A stretch of 29,059 bases of DNA from Bacillota bacterium (lineage in GTDB: Bacteria; Bacillota; Clostridia; Acetivibrionales; DSM-1351), in contig JAEZOA010000099.1 in assembly GCA_023441625.1 (NCBI GenBank), positions 1 through 29,059 on the forward strand. The letters are read 5' to 3'. A model generated the notes under the pieces. That model was not told the DNA's origin and made no database searches. It saw only the letters and a program-made list of their open reading frames with translations. Every line of letters starts with the position of its first letter. The first letter of the stretch is position 1. Of the stretch, positions 1 through 7,911 are shown in pieces. The position numbers and the translations under genes were made by a program.

Positions 1-662
1 GGCCAATACTTGAAAAATTGACTGTAAATATACAGCCAGGGGAGATAGTAGGTATTATTGGCCCATCAGGCGAGGGCAAGACAACCCTTATCAGGATTCT
101 ATTGGCATTACTTAAACCAGACAAGGGAAGTGCATCATTTGTCTTAGAAAGTGGGGAAGAATTTAAGGCTTCTGCAGATACAAGAGATTGGATCTCATAT
201 GTACCTCAGGGCAATACGTTATTTAGTGGGACAATAGAGGAAAACATAAAATCGGGATTTTTAGAAGCTTCTGTTGAAGAGGTGGAAACAGCAGTTAGAG
301 CAGCATGTGCTATGGATTTTATTAAAGGTTTATCCGAGGGGATACAAACAAAAATTGGAGAACGTGGAATGGGTTTGTCAGAAGGTCAAGCCCAAAGAAT
401 TTCAATCGCAAGGGCATTACTTAGGAAAGCTCCTGTCCTTATATTAGATGAGGCTACTTCTTCACTTGATATAGAGTCTGAAATGCGAGTTTTAAATGGA
501 ATTCATAAAATGAAGCCGAGTAGAACCTGCATTGTTATAACCCATAGACCTACAGCATTACGTATATGTTCGAGAATTTTGAGATTAAAAGATGGAAATC
601 TGATTGAACAAAGCATTGAAGATATTGAAGATTTATCTGAAGAATTTATTGCCACTGCATAA
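1..662 (+). CDS. ABC transporter ATP-binding domain (5' end cut by window)
   Basis: This is the C-terminal nucleotide-binding domain of an ABC protein, most likely an exporter half-transporter of the polysaccharide or lipid-flippase type. The reading frame is open to base 1 (P-I-L-E-K-L-T-V-N-I), so the TTG at 18 is not a real start and the membrane domain lies upstream of the window. Walker A is GPSGEGKTT (from about base 60). The Q-loop region is YVPQGNTLFSGTIEENI, as in exporters. The signature is LSEGQAQR, Walker B is LILDEATSSLD, and the H-loop is VITHR. It sits 60 nt before a capsule-type phosphatase and a sugar transferase, so export of a surface polysaccharide, peptide or lipid-linked precursor is plausible. 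The substrate cannot be read from this domain. The family call is secure; the transported molecule is unknown. Confidence 0.9.
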   Translation, partial: PILEKLTVNIQPGEIVGIIGPSGEGKTTLIRILLALLKPDKGSASFVLESGEEFKASADTRDWISYVPQGNTLFSGTIEENIKSGFLEASVEEVETAVRAACAMDFIKGLSEGIQTKIGERGMGLSEGQAQRISIARALLRKAPVLILDEATSSLDIESEMRVLNGIHKMKPSRTCIVITHRPTALRICSRILRLKDGNLIEQSIEDIEDLSEEFIATA

Positions 663-722
663 CTAGAAGCTTTGAAGATTAGAAGTCAGAAAACTTTGAA
701 AATAGAAAGGAACTGGTAGTAT

Positions 723-1472
723 ATGATTGATATTCACAGCCATATTATATTTGGGGTTGATGATGGGCCTTCAACAATCACTCAATCTTTAAATATGGTT
801 AAGGAGGCTGAAAGGCTTGGAATAAGCTTAATAGTGGCATCTCCCCACTATCATGAAACAGTTTTTGATTTAGAACGTGTAGAAGACAATTATCAAGAGT
901 TATTATATCGAGCAAGAGATTATAACGTCACAATTAATTTGGGATATGAGGTTTTTGTAAATCCAATTAATCAACTATTAATAAAGAATCGAAAAAAACT
1001 TAGCATGAGCAAATCGGGAATTATACTCTTTGAATTCCCGTTTAATGCCAGTCCGCAAAAATGTGTCGAAATGGTTTGCAAGATAAGACTACAAAAAATA
1101 ATCCCCGTAATTGCACATATAGAAAGAAATAGAGTATTCCTCAACAAATTTGAGTACTTTGTTGCATTTATAAAGGCAGGCTGCTATATTCAACTTGATG
1201 CTGCCAGCATTGTAGGGGTATATGGCTTCAAAATAAAAGAATTCTCAAAAAAACTGCTGCAAATGAATTTTGTTGATATGGTGGCTTCAAATGCTCACTG
1301 TGCAGAGGATTATGTGAGTTGGTATACACAAGCCTACAATAATGTATCCCAATGGGTTGGAAATGAAGCTGCAAGTGTGCTTTTTCATGACAACGCAAAA
1401 AACATATTAGAAAGTGGAAATAGTGATGATTTAGCCTATAAAAATATATTAAGGTGGGAGCGGTTTGTATGA
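723..1472 (+). CDS. CpsB/CapC-family PHP-domain phosphatase (tyrosine-protein phosphatase type)
   Basis: This 249-residue protein belongs to the PHP-fold phosphatases (CpsB of Streptococcus, YwqE of Bacillus) that dephosphorylate the tyrosine kinase controlling capsule or exopolysaccharide assembly. The N-terminal metal motif is D-I-H-S-H (H5, H7) followed by G-V-D-D-G-P. Further expected ligand positions are S-P-H-Y-H (H42, H44), E76 and A-H-I-E-R (H132). The last motif, usually S-D-A-H, reads S-N-A-H here (N190, H192), so one canonical aspartate is replaced. Start is ATG 723 with AAAGGAA upstream. Its stop overlaps the next start (ATGA), so the two are translationally coupled. No matching BY-kinase is inside the window; it could lie upstream. 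The family is clear, but activity may be altered by the D-to-N change. Confidence 0.88.
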   Translation: MIDIHSHIIFGVDDGPSTITQSLNMVKEAERLGISLIVASPHYHETVFDLERVEDNYQELLYRARDYNVTINLGYEVFVNPINQLLIKNRKKLSMSKSGIILFEFPFNASPQKCVEMVCKIRLQKIIPVIAHIERNRVFLNKFEYFVAFIKAGCYIQLDAASIVGVYGFKIKEFSKKLLQMNFVDMVASNAHCAEDYVSWYTQAYNNVSQWVGNEAASVLFHDNAKNILESGNSDDLAYKNILRWERFV

Positions 1473-2137
1473 AAGATATAGAATATAATGCTAATTATAT
1501 AGTTGTTCAGAGAGCTATGTTTGAAAACGTATCGCTAATATATATATTTGGTAAAAGAATATTTGATTTCATAGCCGCACTCACAGCAGTTATATTGTTG
1601 TCACCGCTATTTTTGCTCATAGTTATTGTTATTAAAATTGACTCTCCAGGACCTGCGTTTTTTCATCAAAAAAGAAATGGGTTTAAAGGTAAACCTTTTA
1701 ATATGTATAAATTCAGATCAATGGTATCAGATGCGGAAAATAGGTTCAACGAGGTAGAAGAGAAAAATGAGGTAAGTGGGCATATGTTCAAAATTAAAAA
1801 TGACCCTAGAATTACCAAGGTTGGGAAGATTATAAGAAAAACCAGTATTGATGAATTGCCTCAACTGTATAATGTTCTAAAAGGTGAAATGAGCTTTGTG
1901 GGACCGAGACCTCCGATAGGGAGAGAAGTTCAAAAATATGATGCTTGGCATAATTTGAGGTTATCTGTTAAGCCTGGAATTACAGGACTATGGCAGATTA
2001 GCGGTAGAAATGATATAGGATTTGAAGATATGTGCAGATTAGATTTAAAGTACATACGTGAGAGAGGCTTTAAGTATGACATTAAAATAATCTTTAAAAC
2101 AGTTCCAGTTCTTTTAGGAGATAGTAGTGCATCATAA
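1469..2137 (+). CDS. Initiating sugar-phosphate transferase (undecaprenyl-phosphate, PF02397 type)
   Basis: This 222-residue membrane-associated phosphoglycosyl transferase transfers a sugar phosphate from a nucleotide sugar to undecaprenyl phosphate, the first step of polysaccharide assembly. It is the short form: one hydrophobic re-entrant or transmembrane segment (about residues 31-56), then the catalytic domain, with no large N-terminal multi-span or nucleotide-binding region. Visible motifs are D-S-P-G-P, Y-K-F-R-S-M, S-I-D-E-L-P-Q-L (catalytic D128-E129 pair), S-F-V-G-P-R-P, and K-P-G-I-T-G-L-W-Q. ATG 1469 is preferred over GTG 1454: AAGGTGGGAG lies just upstream and the ATG overlaps the preceding stop as ATGA. 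The sugar (glucose, galactose, acetamido sugar) cannot be told from sequence alone. Confidence 0.93.
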   Translation: MKDIEYNANYIVVQRAMFENVSLIYIFGKRIFDFIAALTAVILLSPLFLLIVIVIKIDSPGPAFFHQKRNGFKGKPFNMYKFRSMVSDAENRFNEVEEKNEVSGHMFKIKNDPRITKVGKIIRKTSIDELPQLYNVLKGEMSFVGPRPPIGREVQKYDAWHNLRLSVKPGITGLWQISGRNDIGFEDMCRLDLKYIRERGFKYDIKIIFKTVPVLLGDSSAS

Positions 2138-2163
2138 CAAAAACAAAGGGAGGGGGCAACAAA

Positions 2164-3336
2164 GTGTTGAAAATTAATTTGTACTTAAAATGGACTGTAT
2201 ATTTAATGAAATATTTGCTAATATACCCTTTGGCTTTAGTTTTACATATGAATAAAAATTATAAAAATCTGTGGCTGATTGCTGAACGTGGTACAGATGC
2301 CAGAGATAGCGCATATCATCTAGTAAAATATATTCATAGTAATCAACCCAATCTTAATATAGCTTTTGTAATTACAAAAGATTCACCTGATAGAAAAAAA
2401 GTAACTCCACTTGCCAAAGTAATTAATAAAGGCAGTTGGAAACATTATCTTTATTTTTGCCTGGCTGACATAAAAATCAGTACGCATATAATGGGCTATG
2501 CACCAGATATGCTTTTATTTATGAAACTTGATAAAATAGGTTTAGTAAAAGGGAAAAAGGTGTTTTTACAACATGGAATAACTAAGGATAACTTAAGTTT
2601 CTTATATTATCCTAATGTACGCTTAGACCTCTTTGTTTGTGGTGCAAAACCGGAGTTTGATTTTGTTTATGATAAATTCAATTTTAATGAAGATGTTGTA
2701 AAATATTTAGGACTGTGTAGATTTGACAATTTACATGATGACAAAGTAAAAAAGCAGATTTTACTTATGCCGACTTGGAGAATATGGCTTAATAACTGCA
2801 AGGATATAGAGGCGTTTAAACAATCTGAGTATTATATTCAATTTAATAACTTAATTAACAATAAAAAAGTTATCAATTTGCTAAAAAAATATGGTTACGA
2901 GATGGTCTTTTATCCACATTATGAAGTTCAAAAATATATTCAAGCATTTAAAAGCTCTAGTAGTAATATAAAAATAGCTTGTTTTAAAGATTTCGATGTT
3001 CAGGCTTTATTAAAAGAATCAGCTGTATTAATTACAGATTATTCAAGTGTATATTTCGATTTTGCATATATGAAGAGACCAGTGCTTTATTTTCAATTTG
3101 ATTATGAGAAATTTTGTAAATCACAATATGCTAAGGGCTATTTTGACTACGAAAAGGATGGATTTGGTCCTGTCGCATATAAAATTGATTCAATATATTT
3201 CAACTTAAATAATCTATTAGAGAATAATTGTATAAATAATGATTACTTTAAAACGCGTCAAGAAAGATTTTTCCCATTGTTTGATAATCAAAATTGCAAG
3301 CGAAATTTTGAGGAAATCTGTAAATTATCAAGTTAA
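2164..3336 (+). CDS. CDP-glycerol glycerophosphotransferase family protein (TagB/TagF-like)
   Basis: This 390-residue protein matches the single-domain glycerophosphotransferases (PF04464) that move glycerol phosphate or a related polyol phosphate from a CDP donor onto a lipid-linked glycan. N-terminal landmarks are W-L-I-A-E-R-G-T-D-A-R-D-S-A-Y-H, then F-L-Q-H-G (Q136-H137-G138). The C-terminal part has L-M-P-T-W-R, then I-T-D-Y-S-S-V-Y-F-D-F (around 290-300) and R-P-V-L-Y-F-Q-F-D. A hydrophobic N-terminal stretch (about 10-30) suggests membrane contact. The start is GTG 2164 behind GGGAGGGGG. It lies between the sugar transferase and the flippase, which suggests it decorates the same polysaccharide or makes a teichoic-acid-like polymer. 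It is shorter than polymerase TagF, so a primase or single-addition role is more likely. Confidence 0.88.
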   Translation: MLKINLYLKWTVYLMKYLLIYPLALVLHMNKNYKNLWLIAERGTDARDSAYHLVKYIHSNQPNLNIAFVITKDSPDRKKVTPLAKVINKGSWKHYLYFCLADIKISTHIMGYAPDMLLFMKLDKIGLVKGKKVFLQHGITKDNLSFLYYPNVRLDLFVCGAKPEFDFVYDKFNFNEDVVKYLGLCRFDNLHDDKVKKQILLMPTWRIWLNNCKDIEAFKQSEYYIQFNNLINNKKVINLLKKYGYEMVFYPHYEVQKYIQAFKSSSSNIKIACFKDFDVQALLKESAVLITDYSSVYFDFAYMKRPVLYFQFDYEKFCKSQYAKGYFDYEKDGFGPVAYKIDSIYFNLNNLLENNCINNDYFKTRQERFFPLFDNQNCKRNFEEICKLSS

Positions 3337-3377
3337 TAAGTAGGATAATTCACAAAGAAAGATCAGGGATTTAACTA

Positions 3378-4910
3378 ATGAGAACCAAAAAATTCATATA
3401 CAATGTTGTAAGTGCAGCACTTTATCAAGTATTTACACTTCTTTTTGGATTGATTTTGCCAAGATTATTTATAATTACATATGGTTCAGAAATAAATGGG
3501 CTTATATCTTCTGTAGTACAGTTTGTTTCATATTTCCAATATATTGAGTTTGGACTTGGTGCCACTCTTATTTTTGCCTTGTATAAGCCTCTTGCGACAG
3601 AAGACTACAGCCAAATTAATAATATTACAACAACAGCAAGAAAATCATACATTAAAGCAAGCTTATGGTATTTTATGCTGGTAGTAGGCCTTTCGTTAAT
3701 TTATCCACTAGTAATAAAAAGAGAAAGCATTAATTTACAAGCTACTATAGTATTAATAATTGTTATTGGTGCTTATGGGGCTTTAGATTTTTATACTTTA
3801 GCAAAATATCGAGTTCTTTTGACGGCGGATCAAAGATATTATGTAGTTAATATTACTTCAATTGTAGCTCTAATTTTAAATTTTATAATAACAGTAGTTT
3901 TAATACAATTAAATGCAAATATCATTATTGTTAAAGCAGTTCCGTTAGTAACCTTTTTTGTGCGATCAAGCATATTAAGAGCCTATGTTAAAAAGCGATA
4001 TCCTAATTTAAGCTACTGTAAGGCTGGTGATTATAAAGTTGAAAACGATAAAAGATGGGATGCGCTTATATTTCAACTGAGTATGAGCATAATGACATCT
4101 CTTCCAATTGTAATAGTGTCAATTATTTCATTAAAATCAGCAAGTGTATTTTCTATTTATAGTATGATTTTCATCGGGGTTACAGGTATACTTTCTGTCT
4201 TTACAATGGGAAGCTCAGCATCCTTTGGCAATATAATTGCAAACAATGAAAGCGAAACATTAAAAAAAATAAATAATGAATATGAGTTTTCGTTATATTT
4301 CATTGAATCCATACTATTTTCTGCCGCACTAATTCTATGTACACCTTTTATACAAATATATACTAAAGGAATTGAAGATGCAGTATATTCAAATTCAAAA
4401 TATGTATTACTATTTGTAATTTGGGGCGTAATATTTAATGCAAGATTGCCACAAACAGCAATAGTAAATGGTGCGGGCATTTATAGAGAAACAAGAAATG
4501 CTAATGTTATTCAAATCATATTATTTATTGGGTTGGCTGTAATACTTGCCAATAGAATGAATATTATTATTGCTGTATTAATTGTAATGATTATAGCTGC
4601 AGCATATAGAACACTTGATTTAATAATAGTTGTCAATAAAACTATTACAAAAAATAATCATTACAAAAGCGTACTACGTTTAGGAAGAATATTTCTAATT
4701 ATTTTTTTAGCATATATACCGTTTATTTATATTATTAAAATTACTTGTATTACCCTAACTGATTGGCTTATTTGTGCTGGTGCAGTCATTATCTGGTGTG
4801 GAATTATCACGATAGCTATTAATTTAATATTTGATAAACAGGTTTTAATAGAAAGTGCCAAAAGGCTTATTGCAATTACTTACAAAAAAAATAAGACTTC
4901 CGGATTTTAA
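3378..4910 (+). CDS. Wzx-type polysaccharide flippase (MVF/MATE-like membrane protein)
   Basis: This 510-residue protein is hydrophobic throughout, with about 12 to 14 membrane segments by eye. Its N-terminus (R-T-K-K-F-I-Y-N-V-V-S-A) followed by L-P-R-L-F-I-I-T-Y-G-S-E-I-N-G-L is typical of polysaccharide flippases that move undecaprenyl-linked repeat units across the membrane. A short basic cytoplasmic loop follows about residue 195 (V-K-K-R-Y-P-N-L). It is the last gene of the surface-polysaccharide operon: a 41-nt gap separates it from the preceding gene and a strong terminator follows. No polymerase (Wzy) or ligase is seen downstream, so these would be upstream of the window. Family assignment rests on topology and N-terminal pattern; the substrate is unknown. 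Confidence 0.85.
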   Translation: MRTKKFIYNVVSAALYQVFTLLFGLILPRLFIITYGSEINGLISSVVQFVSYFQYIEFGLGATLIFALYKPLATEDYSQINNITTTARKSYIKASLWYFMLVVGLSLIYPLVIKRESINLQATIVLIIVIGAYGALDFYTLAKYRVLLTADQRYYVVNITSIVALILNFIITVVLIQLNANIIIVKAVPLVTFFVRSSILRAYVKKRYPNLSYCKAGDYKVENDKRWDALIFQLSMSIMTSLPIVIVSIISLKSASVFSIYSMIFIGVTGILSVFTMGSSASFGNIIANNESETLKKINNEYEFSLYFIESILFSAALILCTPFIQIYTKGIEDAVYSNSKYVLLFVIWGVIFNARLPQTAIVNGAGIYRETRNANVIQIILFIGLAVILANRMNIIIAVLIVMIIAAAYRTLDLIIVVNKTITKNNHYKSVLRLGRIFLIIFLAYIPFIYIIKITCITLTDWLICAGAVIIWCGIITIAINLIFDKQVLIESAKRLIAITYKKNKTSGF

Positions 4911-4946
4911 CATATAACGCAAGTTGGCAAGCCAACATTGCTTATG
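4911..4946. repeat. Imperfect inverted repeat after the flippase gene
   Basis: The core is GTTGGC-AA-GCCAAC (4923-4936). It is flanked by GCAA (4919-4922) pairing with TTGC (4938-4941), and further out by CATA (4911-4914) with TATG (4943-4946). It starts at the base after the stop codon, has no T-run, and lies just before a second, clear terminator hairpin. It could be an RNA-stabilising hairpin at the 3' end of the operon or a DNA-binding site. Confidence 0.5.
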
Positions 4947-4952
4947 TTAATT

Positions 4953-4984
4953 AAAGTGTGTCAGGTGTTTGACACACTTTTTTT
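4953..4984 (+). terminator. Rho-independent terminator of the polysaccharide operon
   Basis: A perfect 11-bp stem, AAAGTGTGTCA (4953-4963) with TGACACACTTT (4970-4980), encloses a 6-nt loop and runs into a T-tract to 4984. It ends the operon whose last gene stops at 4910. Confidence 0.93.
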
Positions 4985-5214
4985 ATGCTTAAAATATATA
5001 AATAGGAAACTATTAAATAGGATAGATGGTTGGTTTTTGATGGTGTCTTTTGGGAGAAGAAATTTTGTCTATAAATATATTGACCTTTGTTGTACCAAAA
5101 TATAAAATATTAAAAGTATGGGTATATTGTATTAATATTAACATTTTGTTAAAATAACATTTAATGCATTTATATATATTAATCACGTACGAACATTTTG
5201 AGAGGAGTAGAACA
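4985..5214. other. Intergenic region and pyrG leader
   Basis: With the two hairpins above, this makes a 304-nt gap between the flippase gene and pyrG. It is A/T-rich and has one good promoter candidate (5080-5108) and a weak inverted repeat TTAACA-TTT-TGTTAA (5138-5152). I looked for the GGG-rich start and leader terminator of the Bacillus pyrG attenuation mechanism and do not see them. The strong GAGAGGAG ribosome binding site lies at 5200-5207. Confidence 0.6.
5080..5108 (+). promoter_or_regulatory. Likely sigma-A promoter for pyrG
   Basis: TTGACC (5080-5085), a 17-nt spacer and TAAAAT (5103-5108) fit a vegetative promoter. The predicted start would give a leader of about 100 nt before the pyrG ATG at 5215. 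Confidence 0.6.
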
Positions 5215-6822
5215 ATGTCAGTAAAGTATATCTTCGTAACTGGTGGTGTGGTTTCCGGGTTGGGAAAAGGTATTACAGCGGCATCATTAGGAAGGCTTTT
5301 AAAAGCAAGAGGAGTACAAGTTACAATTCAAAAGTTTGATCCATATATAAATTTTGATCCGGGTACTATGAGTCCATATCAACATGGTGAGGTTTATGTA
5401 ACAGAAGATGGAGCTGAGACAGACCTTGATTTGGGTCATTATGAAAGATTTATCGATGAGAATCTCAGCAAGAATAGCAATATTACAACAGGGAAAATTT
5501 ACTGGTCTGTTATTAGTAAAGAGAGAAAAGGTGACTTCCTTGGAGGTACTGTTCAGGTAATTCCTCACATTACTAATGAAATCAAAGATAGGGTATACCG
5601 AGTAGGAAAGTCTGAAAGAACTGATGTCGTAATCACAGAAATTGGTGGTACCGTAGGAGATATAGAGAGTCTTCCGTTTCTGGAAGCAATAAGACAGGTT
5701 TCTACTGATGTTGGAAGAGAGAATGTAATGTATATTCATGTTACACTAGTTCCATATCTTGGAAAGTCAGAGGAATTAAAAACAAAGCCTACTCAGCATA
5801 GTGTTAAAGAGCTGAGAAGTATAGGAATTCAGCCTGATGTTATAGTTTGCAGAACAGAAAAATACTTGTCACAGGATATGAAGGACAAGATAAGTCTTTT
5901 CTGTAATGTACCAGAGGGTGCTGTTGTGCAAAATCTTGATGCTGAAGTGCTCTATGAAGTGCCATTGATGCTAGAGAAGGAAGGCCTTGCTAAAATAGTC
6001 TGCAAGAGACTAGGCATTGAGTGCAAGGAACCGGACCTAAGCGATTGGGAGGAAATGGTTAAAAGGCAAAAGAATCCAAAGGGTACTGTTACAATTGCGT
6101 TAGTTGGTAAATATGTGGAACTGCACGATGCTTATCTAAGTGTTGCGGAATCATTACGCCATGGTGGAATTGCAAATGATGTTGAGGTTAATATCAAATG
6201 GGTTAATTCTGAAGAGATTGAGAATGGTGATATTAATGAATACTTAAAGGATGCTGATGGAATAATTGTTCCTGGTGGCTTCGGTGATAGAGGAATAGAA
6301 GGCAAAATTCAAGCAATTACCTATGCTAGAGTTAACAAAATTCCATTATTTGGCATATGCCTTGGAATGCAGATGGCAGTTGTTGAGTTTGCAAGAAATG
6401 TTGTAGGACTCCATGATGCAAATAGTTCTGAGTTTGGTGAGACACCTTATCCAGTAATTGATTTGATGCCAGATCAGCGTGATATTGATGAAATGGGTGG
6501 CACAATGAGATTGGGCGTATATCCTTGCAAAATTAACGAAAATACCAAGATAAATGATATTTATGGTGATGAACTTATTTACGAAAGACATAGGCATAGA
6601 TATGAGTTTAATAACGAGTATCGCGAGAATTTCATAAATAGTGGAATGAATTTGTCTGGACTTTCTCCAAGTGGAAAACTTGTTGAAATAATTGAAATCA
6701 AAGATCATCCTTGGTTTATAGGTGTTCAATTCCATCCAGAATTCAAGTCTAGACCAAACAAACCTCATCCTTTATTTAAAGACTTTATAAGAGCGTCTAA
6801 AGAAAATGGTCAGAAGGATTAG
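5215..6822 (+). CDS. pyrG: CTP synthase
   Basis: This 535-residue cytoplasmic enzyme converts UTP, ATP and glutamine to CTP, the last step of pyrimidine nucleotide synthesis. The N-terminal amidoligase domain opens M-S-V-K-Y-I-F-V-T-G-G-V-V-S-G-L-G-K-G and carries K-F-D-P-Y-I-N-F-D-P-G-T-M-S-P. The C-terminal class I glutamine amidotransferase domain has V-P-G-G-F-G-D-R-G, the nucleophile C382 in F-G-I-C-L-G-M-Q, and H507/E509 in Q-F-H-P-E-F. Full length for the family. ATG 5215 is chosen over upstream codons because GAGAGGAG sits about 8 nt before it and the family starts here. It is a single-gene unit with its own promoter and terminator. Confidence 0.98.
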   Translation: MSVKYIFVTGGVVSGLGKGITAASLGRLLKARGVQVTIQKFDPYINFDPGTMSPYQHGEVYVTEDGAETDLDLGHYERFIDENLSKNSNITTGKIYWSVISKERKGDFLGGTVQVIPHITNEIKDRVYRVGKSERTDVVITEIGGTVGDIESLPFLEAIRQVSTDVGRENVMYIHVTLVPYLGKSEELKTKPTQHSVKELRSIGIQPDVIVCRTEKYLSQDMKDKISLFCNVPEGAVVQNLDAEVLYEVPLMLEKEGLAKIVCKRLGIECKEPDLSDWEEMVKRQKNPKGTVTIALVGKYVELHDAYLSVAESLRHGGIANDVEVNIKWVNSEEIENGDINEYLKDADGIIVPGGFGDRGIEGKIQAITYARVNKIPLFGICLGMQMAVVEFARNVVGLHDANSSEFGETPYPVIDLMPDQRDIDEMGGTMRLGVYPCKINENTKINDIYGDELIYERHRHRYEFNNEYRENFINSGMNLSGLSPSGKLVEIIEIKDHPWFIGVQFHPEFKSRPNKPHPLFKDFIRASKENGQKD

Positions 6823-6873
6823 TCAGAAGTTAAAATAAAATTAAACTAACTTAATAATTAATACTAAAAATAG

Positions 6874-6904
6874 ACGAGTGGCAGAAATGTCACTCGTTTT
6901 TTGT
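6874..6904 (+). terminator. Terminator after pyrG
   Basis: ACGAGTGGCA (6874-6883), GAAA loop, TGTCACTCGT (6888-6897) form a 10-bp stem with one G-U pair, followed by TTTTTTT. Confidence 0.92.
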
Positions 6905-7027
6905 TTGCGCCTATAAAATTAACATCCATTGTATAATTAAGCGTATTTTTGACAATAATTATTTATGAAACCTTTTATGGTTAATTTTATAAATAAGGGA
7001 CAATGGGGAATTTGGAGGGGAACTATT

Positions 7028-7744
7028 ATGAGTAAGACAATATTGTTTTTAAAGTCAAACACGGTGAGCCAAAAAATATCAAATATAATAAAGATAGCAA
7101 TATCAATGTTACTTTTGCTGGTGCTTGCTGCATGGATGATATCTAATAGCTATGCACAGGATGTTAACGCGGGACTTTCGCAGAACCTAGTACGACTGCA
7201 CGTAGTTGCAAATAGTGATTCGGCTGCAGATCAGGCGCTAAAACTAGAGGTAAGAGATGCTATAATTGAATATATGAAGGTTGAATTGGCTACTTCAAAA
7301 GATATTAATGAAACCAGAGCTATTATTAATAATAATTTAAAAAATATAGAGGAAGTTTCAAATAAAGTAATCAAAAAAAATAACAGTAGCTATAGTGTAA
7401 AGGCATCAATGGGAAATTATGATTTTCCGACTAAAACATATGGAGATATAGCTCTACCAGCTGGTGAGTATCAGGCTCTTAGAGTGGTTATTGGAGAAGG
7501 AACTTGTGCAAATTGGTGGTGCGTTCTTTTTCCACCACTATGTTTTGTTGATGCAACCCATGGCACAATTCCAGATTCAGTTAAGCAGGATTTAAAAAGC
7601 TCATTATCTACAGAAGAGTATGCAATTATAACTTCTGCTGATAATGATGGAGATATACCTATCAAAATTAAATTTAAGGTTGTTGAATTTTTGCAGGATT
7701 CAAAAATAAAATTTACAGGTGCAATAAATAAAATGTTCAAATAA
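7028..7744 (+). CDS. spoIIR: Stage II sporulation protein R
   Basis: SpoIIR is made in the forespore and signals across the septum to activate the SpoIIGA protease, which processes pro-sigma-E in the mother cell. The 238-residue product has an N-terminal membrane or signal segment (about 25-42, L-L-L-L-V-L-A-A-W-M-I) and then the secreted domain. Family hallmarks are N-L-V-R-L-H-V-V-A-N-S-D-S, D-Q-A-L-K-L-E-V-R-D-A-I, L-P-A-G-E-Y-Q-A-L-R-V and W-W-C-V-L-F-P-P-L-C-F-V-D. ATG 7028 follows TTGGAGGGG, so it is preferred to the in-frame ATG at 6965. A perfect -35 (TTGACA 6949-6954) lies upstream with only a poor -10 (TTTTAT 6973-6978). A convincing sigma-F promoter was not found. Its presence marks the organism as an endospore former or a descendant of one. 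Confidence 0.95.
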   Translation: MSKTILFLKSNTVSQKISNIIKIAISMLLLLVLAAWMISNSYAQDVNAGLSQNLVRLHVVANSDSAADQALKLEVRDAIIEYMKVELATSKDINETRAIINNNLKNIEEVSNKVIKKNNSSYSVKASMGNYDFPTKTYGDIALPAGEYQALRVVIGEGTCANWWCVLFPPLCFVDATHGTIPDSVKQDLKSSLSTEEYAIITSADNDGDIPIKIKFKVVEFLQDSKIKFTGAINKMFK

Positions 7745-7759
7745 AAATAAAAAGCTACG

Positions 7760-7812
7760 AAAATGGACTGCCACAATGGTTTGATAAAAAACTATAGGCA
7801 GGTCCATTTTTT
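7760..7812 (+). terminator. Terminator after spoIIR
   Basis: AAAATGGACTGCC (7760-7772) pairs with GGCAGGTCCATTTT (7797-7810) with a single bulge, and a T-run follows to 7812. The loop is 24 nt. It separates spoIIR from the AgrD-like units. Confidence 0.88.
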
Positions 7813-7816
7813 ACTG

Positions 7817-7845
7817 TTTACATATGGAAAAATTAGTATTAAAAT
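7817..7845 (+). promoter_or_regulatory. Likely promoter of the first receptor/AgrD-like unit
   Basis: TTTACA (7817-7822), 17-nt spacer, TAAAAT (7840-7845). It lies just past the spoIIR terminator and about 65 nt before the receptor start. No equally good promoter was found ahead of the second unit. Confidence 0.6.
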
Positions 7846-7911
7846 GTAAATATAAGAAAGAATATTCCATATTTTGCAAATATCACAGTTGCTTAATTGA
7901 GGTGTTTTTAC

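Noticed and set aside
5108..5214. Bacillus-type pyrG attenuator
   Set aside because: No leader terminator hairpin with T-run lies between the promoter and the gene.
6931..6990. Possible sigma-F promoter ahead of spoIIR (GTATA at 6931-6935; GGTTAATTT at 6979-6987)
   Set aside because: The -35-like and -10-like pieces are not at the expected 15 to 16-nt spacing from each other, so no convincing forespore promoter can be drawn.
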